A stretch of 64,000 nucleotides of DNA. Origin: JAGOUA01 sp964428975 (lineage in GTDB: Bacteria > Patescibacteriota > Patescibacteriia > 2-12-FULL-60-25). The notes below the pieces were generated by a model. That model was not told the DNA's origin. It made no database searches and saw only the letters and a list, made by a program, of their open reading frames with translations. Shown here piece by piece: positions 24,891 through 34,300 of this stretch; positions within the stretch are counted from its first letter, which is position 1, and each line of letters starts with the position of its first letter. Both the position numbers and the translations under genes were made by a program. The DNA is taken from positions 234,051-298,050 of the forward strand of contig CAYSAI010000001.1 of NCBI GenBank assembly GCA_964428975.1, given 5' to 3'.

Positions 24891-27278
24891 ATGTCTTCAC
24901 GTCCTCTACACGAGATGGAAGCGCGTCATCAAGCGCAATGGGAACTAGATAGTATCTATTGTGCCGGTCTACGACCTGATGCTGAACCGTTTTATGGGCT
25001 TGTAGAGTTTCCATTTCCATCGGGTGACGGGCTTCATATGGGGCATCTGCGCTCGTATGTCGCGATAGATGCGTACACGCGAAAACAGCGTATGCTTGGA
25101 AAAGATGTGTTGTATCCGATGGGATGGGATGCGTTCGGATTACCAACCGAAAACTATGCGATTAAACATAAAGTTTCGCCGCAAGAAGCGACGCGTACGA
25201 ATATCGCGAACTTTACGAGGCAGATGAAAGCCCTTGGACTGGCATTTGATTGGTCGAGAGAAATCAATACAACAGATGACGCGTATGTACGATGGACGCA
25301 GTGGCAGTTTTTACAATTTGTGAAGCACGGTCTCGCGTATAAAGCGATATCAATCATTAACTGGTGTCCAACGTGTAAAATCGGTCTTGCGAATGAAGAA
25401 GCGCAAGGGGGCGTGTGCGAACGGTGTGGTAATCCCGTCGAAAAACGCGAAAAATCGCAGTGGATGATTGCGATCACGAAGTATGCAGACAAACTTCTCG
25501 CCGATCTCGACACGGTCGACTATCTCGATCAAGTGAAAGCGCAACAACGCAACTGGATTGGAAAGAGCGAGGGCGCACACATTGAATTTGCGCTCGTTGG
25601 CATCTCTGGACAGCAAGATGGAGCACATAAGGTGAAGGTATTCACGACACGTCCCGACACGCTTTTTGGAGCGACGTTTCTTGTGGTATCGCCAGAACTT
25701 GCGAAGACCTGGCTTGCGATTGGATGGAACGCGTCTGATGAGGTGCGCGCCTATATTGAGCAGGCGCTCAAACGCCCCGATGATGCGCGAATAAACGAGC
25801 AAAAAGAAAAAACGGGGGTGTGTACGGGTCTTTCAGCGATCAATCCTGCGAACAACGAACACATTCCTGTGTGGATCGCGGATTACGTGCTGGGCGGCTA
25901 CGGCACCGGCGCGATCATGGCTGTTCCTGCGCATGATGAACGAGACTACGCATTTGCGAAGATATTTGGTTTGCCGATACGGGAGGTGATCGTAGATGAT
26001 CGTACCGTAAATTCCGGCGAATTCTCTGGCCTCCCTACGTGGAAGGCGAAGGAAGACATTGCTTCATGGCTTGAAGAACACGGCCACGGCGCGCGCGCGA
26101 CGACGTATAAGCTGCGTGATTGGGTGTTTTCGCGTCAACGATATTGGGGTGAGCCTATTCCGATGGTTCAGTGCCCAGCGTGCGGATGGGTTCCTGTTCC
26201 GGACGATCAATTGCCCGTGCTCTTGCCCACGGTAGAAGCTTATGAGCCCACGGATACAGGTGAATCACCTCTTGCGAAGATGCGCGATTGGGTCGAGGTA
26301 CCCTGTCCTACGTGTGGAGGGAAAGCGCAGCGCGAAACGGACACCATGCCCAACTGGGCAGGTTCAAGCTGGTATTTCTTGCGCTATCTCGATCCAAAAA
26401 ATGAAGAGACATTCGCGAGTACTGAAACACTGAAGCGATGGTTGCCGGTGGATCTCTACAATGGCGGTATGGAACATACGACATTGCATCTGCTCTACTC
26501 GCGTTTTTGGTATAAGTTTTTGTTCGATATTGGGTGTATTCCAGAGGAATGTGGGAACGAGCCGTATGCAAAGCGTCGTTCGCAAGGGCTGATTCTCGCG
26601 CCGGATGGATCAAAAATGTCGAAATCAAAGGGGAACGTCGTGAGTCCAGACGCGTTCGTGCAAGAGTATGGTGCGGATGTTGTGCGTACGTACACATTAT
26701 TCATGGGGCCGTATGATCAAGCCGTACCATGGGACCAAAACGGCATCGAGGGCGTGCGAAAATTTCTCGATCGTGTGTGGACACTGTTCGTAAACGGTGT
26801 GCGTCCAGAGGAAACGCCCGCAACACGCACGCTCTATCATCAAACGATCAAAAAACTCACGAACGGTATCGATGCGCTTGCGTTTAATACCTGTGTTTCG
26901 CACATGATGATCTTGTTGAATGCGTACAAGGAGCTTGGCGGCATTCCAAAAACACATCGCGAGGGGGTATTGAAAATTCTCGCGCCATTCGCGCCACATC
27001 TTGCGGAAGAACTGTGGAAGCTTGATGGATATGAAAACACGATCCATCTCGCGATGTGGCCTTCGTATGATGTGAACGCGCTTGAACTTGATGAGTACGA
27101 TCTTATCGTACAAGTGAATGGAAAAATGCGCGGAAAGGTGCGTGTCGCGCGCGATATTTCAGAAGAAGAGGCGCGTGTGGTCGCGATGAACGATGCAGGT
27201 GTCGAGAAATGGCTCGAAGGAAAACCGGTACAGAAAATAGTCTTTGTGAAAGGAAGATTGATGAACTTGATCGTCTAA
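24891..27278 (+). CDS. leuS: Leucyl-tRNA synthetase
   Basis: This 795-residue class I synthetase charges tRNA-Leu. It has the HIGH-type motif GDGLHMGHLRSYVAID, the zinc-like knuckle NWCPTCKIGLANE...CERCG, the CP1 editing motif FTTRPDTLFGATF, QRYWGEPIPMVQC and the KMSKS loop SKMSKSKGNVVSPD. Its length is normal. It is divergent from cca, and the two start codons are 62 bases apart. Confidence 0.98.
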   Translation: MSSRPLHEMEARHQAQWELDSIYCAGLRPDAEPFYGLVEFPFPSGDGLHMGHLRSYVAIDAYTRKQRMLGKDVLYPMGWDAFGLPTENYAIKHKVSPQEATRTNIANFTRQMKALGLAFDWSREINTTDDAYVRWTQWQFLQFVKHGLAYKAISIINWCPTCKIGLANEEAQGGVCERCGNPVEKREKSQWMIAITKYADKLLADLDTVDYLDQVKAQQRNWIGKSEGAHIEFALVGISGQQDGAHKVKVFTTRPDTLFGATFLVVSPELAKTWLAIGWNASDEVRAYIEQALKRPDDARINEQKEKTGVCTGLSAINPANNEHIPVWIADYVLGGYGTGAIMAVPAHDERDYAFAKIFGLPIREVIVDDRTVNSGEFSGLPTWKAKEDIASWLEEHGHGARATTYKLRDWVFSRQRYWGEPIPMVQCPACGWVPVPDDQLPVLLPTVEAYEPTDTGESPLAKMRDWVEVPCPTCGGKAQRETDTMPNWAGSSWYFLRYLDPKNEETFASTETLKRWLPVDLYNGGMEHTTLHLLYSRFWYKFLFDIGCIPEECGNEPYAKRRSQGLILAPDGSKMSKSKGNVVSPDAFVQEYGADVVRTYTLFMGPYDQAVPWDQNGIEGVRKFLDRVWTLFVNGVRPEETPATRTLYHQTIKKLTNGIDALAFNTCVSHMMILLNAYKELGGIPKTHREGVLKILAPFAPHLAEELWKLDGYENTIHLAMWPSYDVNALELDEYDLIVQVNGKMRGKVRVARDISEEEARVVAMNDAGVEKWLEGKPVQKIVFVKGRLMNLIV

Positions 27279-27294
27279 TGGTAGACTGCAGGAT

Positions 27295-28704
27295 ATGAAA
27301 CGTTTCTTTCGTTCTTTTGTCGGAGGTCTCCTTATGCTGTCCCTCACGGGAGCAGGCTGTACGAAGGGTATAGATGATGAGACAAAAGGGCTTTCGAAGC
27401 CCGTCACGCTCAATATGTGGGGCGTGATTGATGATTCTAACGCCTACGCAAGTGCGATTAATGAGTATCAAAAAAAATACGCGAACGTGACGATTAACTT
27501 TCGTCGTTTGCGTTTAGAAGATTACGAGAACGAGCTTTTGAATGGTCTTGCTGAAGATCGTGGACCGGATATTTTTCTCATACATCATGATTGGACGAAT
27601 AAGTATCTCACGAAAATGAGTTCGATGCCTGCTTCGGTGCGTGTCGCGCAGAAAACTGTGCAAGGCACCGTCAAAAAAGAGGTGGTGTGGAGTTCAGCCG
27701 ACGTTTCACTTATGACGAACCGCGAGTTTCGCGATGTGTTCGTAGATACCGTTGCGCGCGATGCAATTCGTATGGTGAATGTTTCGAAAGAGGCGAATAC
27801 GAGTGATTTTCGCGAACGTATCGTAGGTGTGCCAACGTTTATCGACACGCTTGCGCTCTATTACAATCGCGCGCTTCTCAATGTAGCGGGCATTCCGCTT
27901 CCACCAGAAACATGGGATGATTTTCAAGCGCAGGTGCAACGTCTTACGCGACGCGACGCGCGCGATCCGCAAAAGCTCGTTCAATCAGGAGCAGCGATTG
28001 GCCTTGGAGCGAATATCGAACGAAGTCCTGATCTGATCGCTGCGCTCATGAGACAAAACGGCGCTATCATGTCAGATGAGGATGGATCGCCCACGTTTCA
28101 CGAGATTCCAGCGAGCGATAGCGAGTCGCAAGAGCCACCGGCCTTCGGAGCGCTTCGTTTTTATACGGAGTTCGCCGACCCTTCGAAGCGCGTCTACACA
28201 TGGAACGCTGAACAAGAAAACTCGCTTGAAGCGTTTATCCAAGGCAAAACAGCGTTCTTCTTTGGGTATGCGTATCAACAAGATGTGATCAAAGCGCGTG
28301 CTCCACAACTCAATCTTGGTCTCACAAAACTTCCGTATGTGACGGGACGTGCGCCCATGTCGGTCGCGAACTACTGGTTCTGGACCGTATCGAAAAAAAC
28401 AAAAGAATCGCCGCATGCCTGGAATTTCGTGAATTCGCTCGCAGAACGTACGCAACAGGAAAAAATTTCTGATACGATTAAACGTCCTTCTCCAAGGCGT
28501 GATGTGCTTTCCGAGCAGCTTCGTCATGAGGAAATTGGCGTGTTTGCCTCGCAAGTGTTGACCGCTTCGACGTGGTATCAGGGGCGTGATCCTCGCGCGA
28601 TGGAACAGGCGATCATTGAGCTCATCGATCGTGTCGCGAGAAAAGAAATTCCTATGGAAGAGGCGATGCGGTTTGCAATTGAGAGAATTGGGGAGACGTA
28701 TTAA
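27295..28704 (+). CDS. Extracellular solute-binding lipoprotein (ABC-type, family 1)
   Basis: A 469-residue protein has an N-terminal signal and lipobox (MLSLTGAGC), so it should be lipid-anchored outside the membrane. The mature part has the SBP_bac pattern: LNMWGVIDDSNAYASAINEYQKKYANVTINF, GLAEDRGPDIFLIHHDW, VGVPTFIDTLALYYNRALL and FIQGKTAFFFGYAYQQDVI. This fold usually binds sugars for an ABC importer. No permease or ATPase genes lie next to it, so the substrate and transporter are unknown. It starts 16 bases after leuS. Confidence 0.85.
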   Translation: MKRFFRSFVGGLLMLSLTGAGCTKGIDDETKGLSKPVTLNMWGVIDDSNAYASAINEYQKKYANVTINFRRLRLEDYENELLNGLAEDRGPDIFLIHHDWTNKYLTKMSSMPASVRVAQKTVQGTVKKEVVWSSADVSLMTNREFRDVFVDTVARDAIRMVNVSKEANTSDFRERIVGVPTFIDTLALYYNRALLNVAGIPLPPETWDDFQAQVQRLTRRDARDPQKLVQSGAAIGLGANIERSPDLIAALMRQNGAIMSDEDGSPTFHEIPASDSESQEPPAFGALRFYTEFADPSKRVYTWNAEQENSLEAFIQGKTAFFFGYAYQQDVIKARAPQLNLGLTKLPYVTGRAPMSVANYWFWTVSKKTKESPHAWNFVNSLAERTQQEKISDTIKRPSPRRDVLSEQLRHEEIGVFASQVLTASTWYQGRDPRAMEQAIIELIDRVARKEIPMEEAMRFAIERIGETY

Positions 28705-28929
28705 AGGGATTTCAGCACTCTTTTTAGTGCTTCCAGAGAGGCGTGTTTTTGTTTTAAACACAAACCCCGTCGTGAGACGGGGGTGTGGGAGGGAAGGCGC
28801 TCCCACGGCGTGAGAACGGAGCTTGTACCCACCACTCGCGTTCTCTCGGGAGAACGGTAGTGGTAGGCGGCCGAAGCTCGACCCCGATGTATCGGGGGAG
28901 CCTCGGCCTAGTAGGGGGTCTGAGAAGTT
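28705..28929. other. Hairpin-dense junction between the lipoprotein gene and the first GC-rich island
   Basis: No gene is seen here. At least six inverted repeats are packed into about 225 bases: GCACT/AGTGC, GTGTTT/AAACAC, CCCCGTC/GACGGGG, GTGGGAG/CTCCCAC, and the two-part element at 28831-28908. The first ones probably end the plus-strand lipoprotein transcript, and the rest belong to the minus-strand module. Confidence 0.6.
28831..28908 (-). repeat. Double-hairpin element, copy 1
   Basis: The first hairpin spans 28831-28864: outer stem ACCACT/AGTGGT, a two-base internal loop on each side, inner stem CGTTCTC/GAGAACG and loop TCGG. The second spans 28869-28908: GGCCGA-GCTC pairs with GAGC-TCGGCC around an inner CCCCGAT/ATCGGGG. 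The element lies 22 bases past the stop at 28930. Copy 2 at 29698-29770 has the same plan, with one compensatory base-pair change in the first hairpin. Confidence 0.75.
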
Positions 28930-29352
28930 TCAGACCGAGTTATTGAGAGCGCTAGGCGTCCTCGTGTGGACGGCGAACCGGTCCTCGAGGAAGAGGCCGT
29001 CCTCCTCCCATGTGGCCAACGCTTCGGCCACGATGGGAGCGTCGAGCCGATCGAACTCGAGGAGCGTCGACTCCATCTCCGCGCCGATCTCTTCGGCGAA
29101 GGCGAGGATCTCTTCACAGAATCCCATGACCACCTCCTCTCCTGACTCGGGGTAGAACCACCGCGTCATCGCGTCTATCTCTTCAGCTGCTGCATCCCAA
29201 GCCTGTGCGGCTTCTTGCAAGATCGGGGCGTCTGCCCGCCGCGCATTCGCTAGGGCTTTGCGAGCGATTCGAAGCAGATCCTCGTTGACGACGCGACGAC
29301 ATTCTTTCTCTTCCAAGAGGCTCTGAAAGCCTTCCATGGAGAACAGCTCCAT
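28930..29352 (-). CDS. Module B second gene: acidic helical protein, unknown
   Basis: A 140-residue acidic, Ala/Glu-rich protein starts MELFSMEGFQSLLEEKECRR. Its ATG overlaps the stop of the preceding gene (TGATG), so it is translationally coupled. The C-terminal half (RLDAPIVAEALATWEEDGLFLEDRFAVH) aligns by eye with the module A counterpart (RLTDLAIAEALGSGESDFEDGFSEAH), so the two are paralogs. I recognise no known domain. It is very GC-rich compared with neighbouring host genes. Confidence 0.7.
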   Translation of the reverse strand: MELFSMEGFQSLLEEKECRRVVNEDLLRIARKALANARRADAPILQEAAQAWDAAAEEIDAMTRWFYPESGEEVVMGFCEEILAFAEEIGAEMESTLLEFDRLDAPIVAEALATWEEDGLFLEDRFAVHTRTPSALNNSV

Positions 29353-29651
29353 CACGCCACCCCCGCGAGGAGCGCGAGGCGCACTCGCTCGGCGGTGCAC
29401 CGTCCACGCCGGCGCTCGGTGTGAGAGAATCGCGCGCCCTTCGGTGTGCGCTCCTTGAAGGGGCACATTCTGTTCCAGACGCGGACCTCGTCCTCGTAGT
29501 CCCACGGCTTCCGGATCGGGTCGATGTTCGAAGTGAAGACGCCTACCCCGACGAGTTCCTCGTCAGTCGGCTCCACCTCTTCACAGTACCCCTCTTCCTC
29601 GGGGTAGTCGCCGCACGTCCATTCGAGCCACTGCTGCCAGATGAGCAACAC
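29352..29651 (-). CDS. Module B first gene, unknown
   Basis: A 99-residue product starts at GTG 29651 behind AAGAAAGAGAGG. It is acidic at first (DYPEEEGYCEEVEPTDEELVG) and ends in RGRCTAERVRLALLAGVA. That tail is shared with the first gene of module A (RCTAEAQRLALFAEVV). Function unknown. It pairs with the acidic gene that starts on its stop codon. Confidence 0.68.
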   Translation of the reverse strand: MLLIWQQWLEWTCGDYPEEEGYCEEVEPTDEELVGVGVFTSNIDPIRKPWDYEDEVRVWNRMCPFKERTPKGARFSHTERRRGRCTAERVRLALLAGVA

Positions 29652-29690
29652 GATTCCTCTCTTTCTTGAGGCGTTCGCGAAAAGCGAGCA
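29652..29690 (-). promoter_or_regulatory. Conserved 5' leader of module B
   Basis: The minus strand reads CTCGCTTTTCGCGAAC, then CCTCAAGAAAGAGAGG before the GTG. The leader of module A at about 30535-30565 has nearly the same text (TCGCTTTTCGCGAAC, CCTCGAGAAAGAGAAG). It contains a small TTCGC/GCGAA-type hairpin and ends in the ribosome binding site. Confidence 0.55.
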
Positions 29691-29697
29691 TGTCCCC

Positions 29698-29770
29698 ACC
29701 AATCGCGTTCTCTCGGGAGAACGGTATTGGTAGGCGGCCGAAGCTCACGTCTTGCGACGGAACTTCGGCC
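29698..29770 (-). repeat. Double-hairpin element, copy 2
   Basis: The first hairpin spans 29698-29731: outer stem ACCAAT/ATTGGT, inner CGTTCTC/GAGAACG and loop TCGG. The second spans 29736-29770: GGCCGAAG/CTTCGGCC around CGTC/GACG. It begins eight bases past the module A stop at 29778. Relative to copy 1, one C-G pair in the outer stem is replaced by A-T, which keeps the pairing. Confidence 0.75.
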
Positions 29771-29777
29771 AGGTTAT

Positions 29778-30095
29778 TTAGTCACGCCACGCGGCAGGAT
29801 CGATGGCGCGCCAGTGCGCTTCCGAGAAGCCGTCTTCGAAGTCGCTCTCTCCCGACCCCAGCGCCTCAGCGATGGCGAGGTCGGTGAGGCGCTGCGCTTC
29901 CGCGAGCCGCCTGTCCATCTCTTCGCTTGTTGAGCGATTGAAGAGGTGGAGCGCTTCTCCCTTCAGCGGCTCCACGAACGAAAGCTCGCCGTCGACGATG
30001 GTCGCCCCACATGTGTGGTCGAACCAGCCGCACATCGCCTCTTCGGCCTGAAAGCGGCGGATCTCGCGCTCCATGAGGTGCACGAGTGTCTCCAT
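29778..30095 (-). CDS. Module A second gene: acidic protein, unknown
   Basis: A 105-residue protein starts METLVHLMEREIRRFQAEEAM; its ATG shares a base with the upstream stop (TGATG). It contains WFDHTCGATIVDGELSFVEPLKGE and the C-terminal stretch shared with module B. Function unknown. GC-rich codon third positions support real coding. Confidence 0.7.
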   Translation of the reverse strand: METLVHLMEREIRRFQAEEAMCGWFDHTCGATIVDGELSFVEPLKGEALHLFNRSTSEEMDRRLAEAQRLTDLAIAEALGSGESDFEDGFSEAHWRAIDPAAWRD

Positions 30096-30529
30096 CACAC
30101 CACCTCCGCGAAGAGCGCGAGACGCTGAGCCTCGGCGGTGCAGCGCGCGAGCCGGCGGTTGACGTCCGCCAGAACCTTCCCGCGGTGGGTCGCGATTCCA
30201 CCACTCCCTCGGATGGAAGGAGGATTCGCCCAGCGGCCCAGCTTGAACGCCGCGCGCCACTCTCGAGAGGCCTTTGTGAAAGGTCCGGGAGCGGTTTTGA
30301 CCGATCCAATGCACCGCGTCGCCACCGCCTTCCTCTTCTCGATGGGTGCGGCAAGCGCGAGCGCGCTCATCTGAAATACGAGCCGCGCCGGCGCCTCCGT
30401 GCGCGCTTTCTTCTCGATCTTGCGCACGTTGCGGAGCGTTCTCCGCGCCTCCTCTTCCTGTCTGATGAGGCCGGTGAGAGGATTGAGGTTTGCGATCCGA
30501 AGCGTGAAGGCCGAGACGCTCGATCCCAT
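30095..30529 (-). CDS. Module A first gene: basic protein, unknown
   Basis: A 144-residue, strongly basic protein starts MGSSVSAFTLRIANLN behind GAGAAAGAGAAG. It has a basic helical stretch (RQEEEARRTLRNVRKIEKKAR) and ends RCTAEAQRLALFAEVV, the tail shared with module B. The basic first gene and acidic second gene could form a complex, but that is a guess. Confidence 0.68.
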   Translation of the reverse strand: MGSSVSAFTLRIANLNPLTGLIRQEEEARRTLRNVRKIEKKARTEAPARLVFQMSALALAAPIEKRKAVATRCIGSVKTAPGPFTKASREWRAAFKLGRWANPPSIRGSGGIATHRGKVLADVNRRLARCTAEAQRLALFAEVV

Positions 30530-30588
30530 GGTTCGTCTTCTCTTTCTCGAGGTGTTCGCGAAAAGCGAATCTATCCCCGTTACGCCCG

Positions 30589-30604
30589 TCTTTTCAAAAA
30601 GACA
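30589..30604 (-). repeat. Hairpin preceding module A
   Basis: GTCTTTT and AAAAGAC pair across a two-base loop, and a weaker ACGC/GCGT-type outer stem encloses it. It separates the small gene ending at 30636 from the leader of module A. Confidence 0.5.
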
Positions 30605-30635
30605 GGACAAACGGAGAGCGTTTCTCTAGGAATCG

Positions 30636-30851
30636 CTAGGACGCACGCGTTTGGCAGATCGCCAAACACGGGCATCCTCTTACAGGCGTACAGCGGGAAC
30701 GACGACGGCGAGAGCACGTTGAGTAAACAACAGCCGGCACAAGCGCGTTCATCAGACGATCGAGCACAGTCGAAACCGCGGTCAACGAAAGACGAACGGC
30801 TCCCGCTTCGAGAGAGGGAAGCGGCGTGCGTCGTTTCCGCTGTACGTCCAT
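30636..30851 (-). CDS. Small basic Cys-containing protein, unknown
   Basis: A 71-codon frame starts MDVQRKRRTPLPSLEAG. Its ATG is preceded by AAAGGACGATTTT, a good ribosome binding site. The C-terminal part is Arg- and Cys-rich (STCSRRRRSRCTPVRGCPC). It would be the first gene served by the strong minus-strand promoter at 31088-31117. No family is recognised. It is short and not certain to be expressed. Confidence 0.45.
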   Translation of the reverse strand: MDVQRKRRTPLPSLEAGAVRLSLTAVSTVLDRLMNALVPAVVYSTCSRRRRSRCTPVRGCPCLAICQTRAS

Positions 30852-31087
30852 AAAATCGTCCTTTGCGGGACGATGTATGGTGTTGGAATGTATCTTGAGG
30901 AGTTTGGAGGGAGAAAAGCGTAGCGCGGGCCGAAGCCCGATGCGCAAAAACGCGAGCTCAAACATCCGTCCAGCCGAAGCCAGAGGGAAAATGGGCTATA
31001 CGTTATGTTCTCGCCACCACAAGCGGGACGAGAGGCCCCACCAAACCACTCAAGACCATCCGTGGAAGGGTCAGAAAGATCACGCGT

Positions 31088-31117
31088 AGTATAGCAGACT
31101 TTTCCTCGTTTTGTCAA
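31088..31117 (-). promoter_or_regulatory. Strong minus-strand promoter of the 29-31 kb island
   Basis: On the minus strand CTTGACAAAA is followed after an 18-base spacer by TATACT. The -35 wording CTTGACAAA recurs at the other two island promoters (46692-46720 and 51292-51321). Confidence 0.75.
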
Positions 31118-31163
31118 GATACTGTTTACATATCTAGGGCTTGACAGCCACTTTTTGGCTCTA

Positions 31164-31192
31164 TTGACAGGAAAAGGGGCTTTGGGTATACT
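31164..31192 (+). promoter_or_regulatory. Promoter of rpoB-rpoC
   Basis: TTGACA (31164-31169) and TATACT (31187-31192) are 17 bases apart, a near-consensus sigma-70 promoter. Another TTGACA lies at 31141. A leader of about 185 bases follows before rpoB. Confidence 0.8.
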
Positions 31193-31377
31193 CGCCGAGT
31201 CTTTCACGGAACGTCAGCTTTCAAGCTTCTTTTGAAGAGAAGCGGAAAAAAGCCGTTTTCGTGTGAGTATTCTTTCTTTTGTAGAGGGTTGCTAAACAAG
31301 ACACGTGCTCTCCCCGGCTGACCGTTCCTCTTGAGAACGTCCTTGTTTGCTTCATAACGGCGAAAGCCTTTGCTCCG

Positions 31378-34300
31378 ATGCCTACGCTTCAGTTCCGACG
31401 GAAGGCTCCTACCGATCCTGACCGCCGCTATTTTACGGCCGCGCGAGACGCCATGGCGCTCCCCGACCTTATCGAGGTGCAACGCGCCTCGTATCGCTGG
31501 TTTCTTGAAACCGGCATGCGCGAGCTGTTCCACGAAATCTCGCCGATTCGCGATTTCAACAATCGTGATCTCGAGCTTTCCTTCGTGGACTATCTTTTAG
31601 ATGAACCAAAGTTCGATGAGAAAACGTCAAAAGGAAAGAACGTGAACTACGAAGCGCCGCTCCGTGTAAAACTACGTCTCTTCAACAAGCGCACGAACCT
31701 CGAACGCGAACAAGAGGTGTATTTGGGCGATATTCCCGTCATGACGGAACGCGGCACGTTCATTATCAATGGGATTGAGCGCGTGATTGTGAGTCAGCTC
31801 GTACGTTCGGCAGGAGCGTTCTTCACCGCCGAGATGTTGCGCGGTCGTCGTTTTTATGGCGCGAAAATTATTCCAAACCGTGGGGCGTGGCTTGAATTTG
31901 AAACAGATGGCAACGGCGTGATTTGGGTGAAGATTGATCGCAAGCGTAAGGTCGCGGCAACCGCTCTTTTGCGCGCGTTCGGCATTGCGTCTGATGAAAA
32001 ACTTCGCGAAGCGTTCGTGGATATAGACACGCATCCAACGATGAAATACATCGAAGCAACGCTTGGCAAAGATGCGGCGCAAACGGAAGACGACGGGTTT
32101 ATCGAAATCTATAAGCGTATTCGTCCGGGAGATTTGGCGACGGCAGAAAACGCGAAGTCGCTCGTGCAAGCGATGTTCTTCAATTTTGATCGGTACGACC
32201 TCGCGCCTGTGGGACGGTATAAGTTCAACCAACGGTTCGGTTTGCCGACCACCACCGAAGCGTGTCAGAAAGAGGAAAACCGCATTCTCACAAAAGAAGA
32301 CGTGGTGAATATTCTCAAGGAAATTATTCGTTTGAACAACACGCAGGCGGCACCAGACGACATCGACCATTTGGGAAATCGACGCGTACGTGCGGTGGGC
32401 GAGCTGGTACAGGGGCGTTTTCGCATCGGTCTTGCGCGCATGGAACGTATCGTGAAGGATCGCATGTCGACGATGGATATTGACGCGCTCGTGCCGGCAA
32501 AACTCATCAACGCGCGTCCGGTGATTGGTGCGGTGCGTGAGTTTTTCATGAGTTCGCAGCTGTCGCAATTCATGGATCAGATCAATCCGCTCTCCGAGCT
32601 CGAGCACAAGCGTCGTCTTTCCGCGATGGGGCCTGGAGGTCTTACGCGCGAACGTGCTGGCTTCGACGTGCGTGACGTGCACCGCTCGCACTACGGGCGT
32701 ATCTGTCCGATTACCTCTCCGGAAGGGCCGAACATTGGGCTGATCGGTCACATGGCGTCGTATGCGCGTATCAATGAGTACGGGTTTATCGAAACGCCGT
32801 ATCGTCGCGTCAAAAGCTGGGTGAAAAACGATGGAACAGACGCTATTGGGGAAACGCTTCGTGTGGATGTGCGTGATGGTATGGGGAAACTCGTCGAAAA
32901 AGCAGGAACGGTGGTTGATAAAAAAATCGCGGAAAAACTCACAAAAGTGTTCGTCGACAAGTTGCCCGTCACGCCAATCGTTACAGAAGAGATTGTCTAT
33001 TTGAACGCGTTCGTCGAAGAGCGTGGAACGATCGCCCCTGCGACGACACCTATCGATAAGCAGGGAAACTTTCTCGTGGAACGCATGAGCGCGCGCCGTA
33101 ATGGTGAGCCGCAAGTCGTGGAAGCGTATGAAATTGATTATGTAGACGTGTCTTCGAAAGAAATTCTCTCGATTGGAACGTCCATGATTCCGTTTGTGGA
33201 GCATGACGACGGCCATCGCGCTCTCATGGGAACGAACATGCAACGTCAAGCGGTGCCCTGTATTAAGCCGGATGCGCCGATCGTGGGAACGGGCGTGGAA
33301 CGTCGCGCGGCGATCGATTCTGGACACACAATTATCGCTTCGGATGATGGGGTTGTGGTGTCCGTTTCTGGAAAGCATGTGGAGTTTCAAACGAAAGAAG
33401 GACATCTTCATCGTTACGATCTCGTGAAATTTCAACGCACGAATAATTCGACCTGTTTGAACCAGCGTCCGGTGGTGAATCGTGGGCAAAAAATGTACGC
33501 CGGCGAGGTGCTTATTGATGGAACCTCCTGTCAAAATGGAGAGATGGCGCTTGGGCAAAACTTGCTCGTCGCGTTTATGTCTTGGGAAGGCTACAATTAC
33601 GACGACGCCATTATTCTAAGCGAACGCCTCGTGCATACCGATCGGTTCACTTCGATCCATCTTGAGCATCACACGATTGACGTGCGTGATACGAAGCTTG
33701 GACCAGAGGTGATTACGTCGGATATTCCGAACGTATCAGAAGAAAAATTCCGTAACCTCGATGAGCAAGGCATTGTGCGTGTCGGAGCTGAGGTACGATC
33801 AGGCGACATTCTTGTGGGAAAGATTACGCCAAAAGGAGAAACGGATCTTTCTGCGGAAGAAAAGCTTTTGCGCGCGATTTTTGGAGAAAAAGCTCGCGAT
33901 GTGCGCGATTCATCGCTGTATCTTGAGCACGGTGAGCGCGGAAAAGTGGTGGATGTAAAGATCTTTACACGAGAAGCAGGAGATAAGCTACAACCAGGCG
34001 TTCTGCGTCAGATTGTGGTGTCCGTTGCGGATCTTCGCAAAATTCAGGCAGGTGATAAGCTCGCCGGTCGTCACGGAAATAAGGGTGTTATCTCGAAAAT
34101 TGTGCCTGTCGAGGATATGCCGTTTCTGCCCGATGGTACGCCGATCGACATTATTCTGACACCACTCGGGGTCGTTTCGCGTATGAACCTTGGGCAGATT
34201 TTCGAAACGCATCTTGGACTCGCGGCGAATGCGCTTGGGTATACGGTCGCCACGCCGGTGTTTGATGGGGTGCCAGAAAAAACGATCCATCAAGAACTGG

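Larger units (their letters stand above)
30852..31377. other. Gene-poor region with two divergent promoters before rpoB
   Basis: The minus-strand part (30852-31087) is an unassigned leader of about 230 bases that includes the hairpin GGGC-TTCG-GCCC. The plus-strand part (31193-31377) is a long rpoB leader of about 185 bases. Open frames here lack ribosome binding sites and family-like sequence. No ribosomal protein genes (rplJ/rplL) precede rpoB. Confidence 0.5.

Noticed and set aside
31088..31117. RNase P RNA hallmark (GAGGAAAAGTC) near the island promoter
   Set aside because: The match lies inside the promoter spacer on the minus strand, and I find no other conserved RNase P helices downstream.
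31672..33558. 628-residue open frame antisense to rpoB
   Set aside because: Shadow of rpoB codon bias: His/Arg-rich, no ribosome binding site and no family-like sequence. The same holds for the antisense frames over rpoC at 35722-36915 and 37081-37989.
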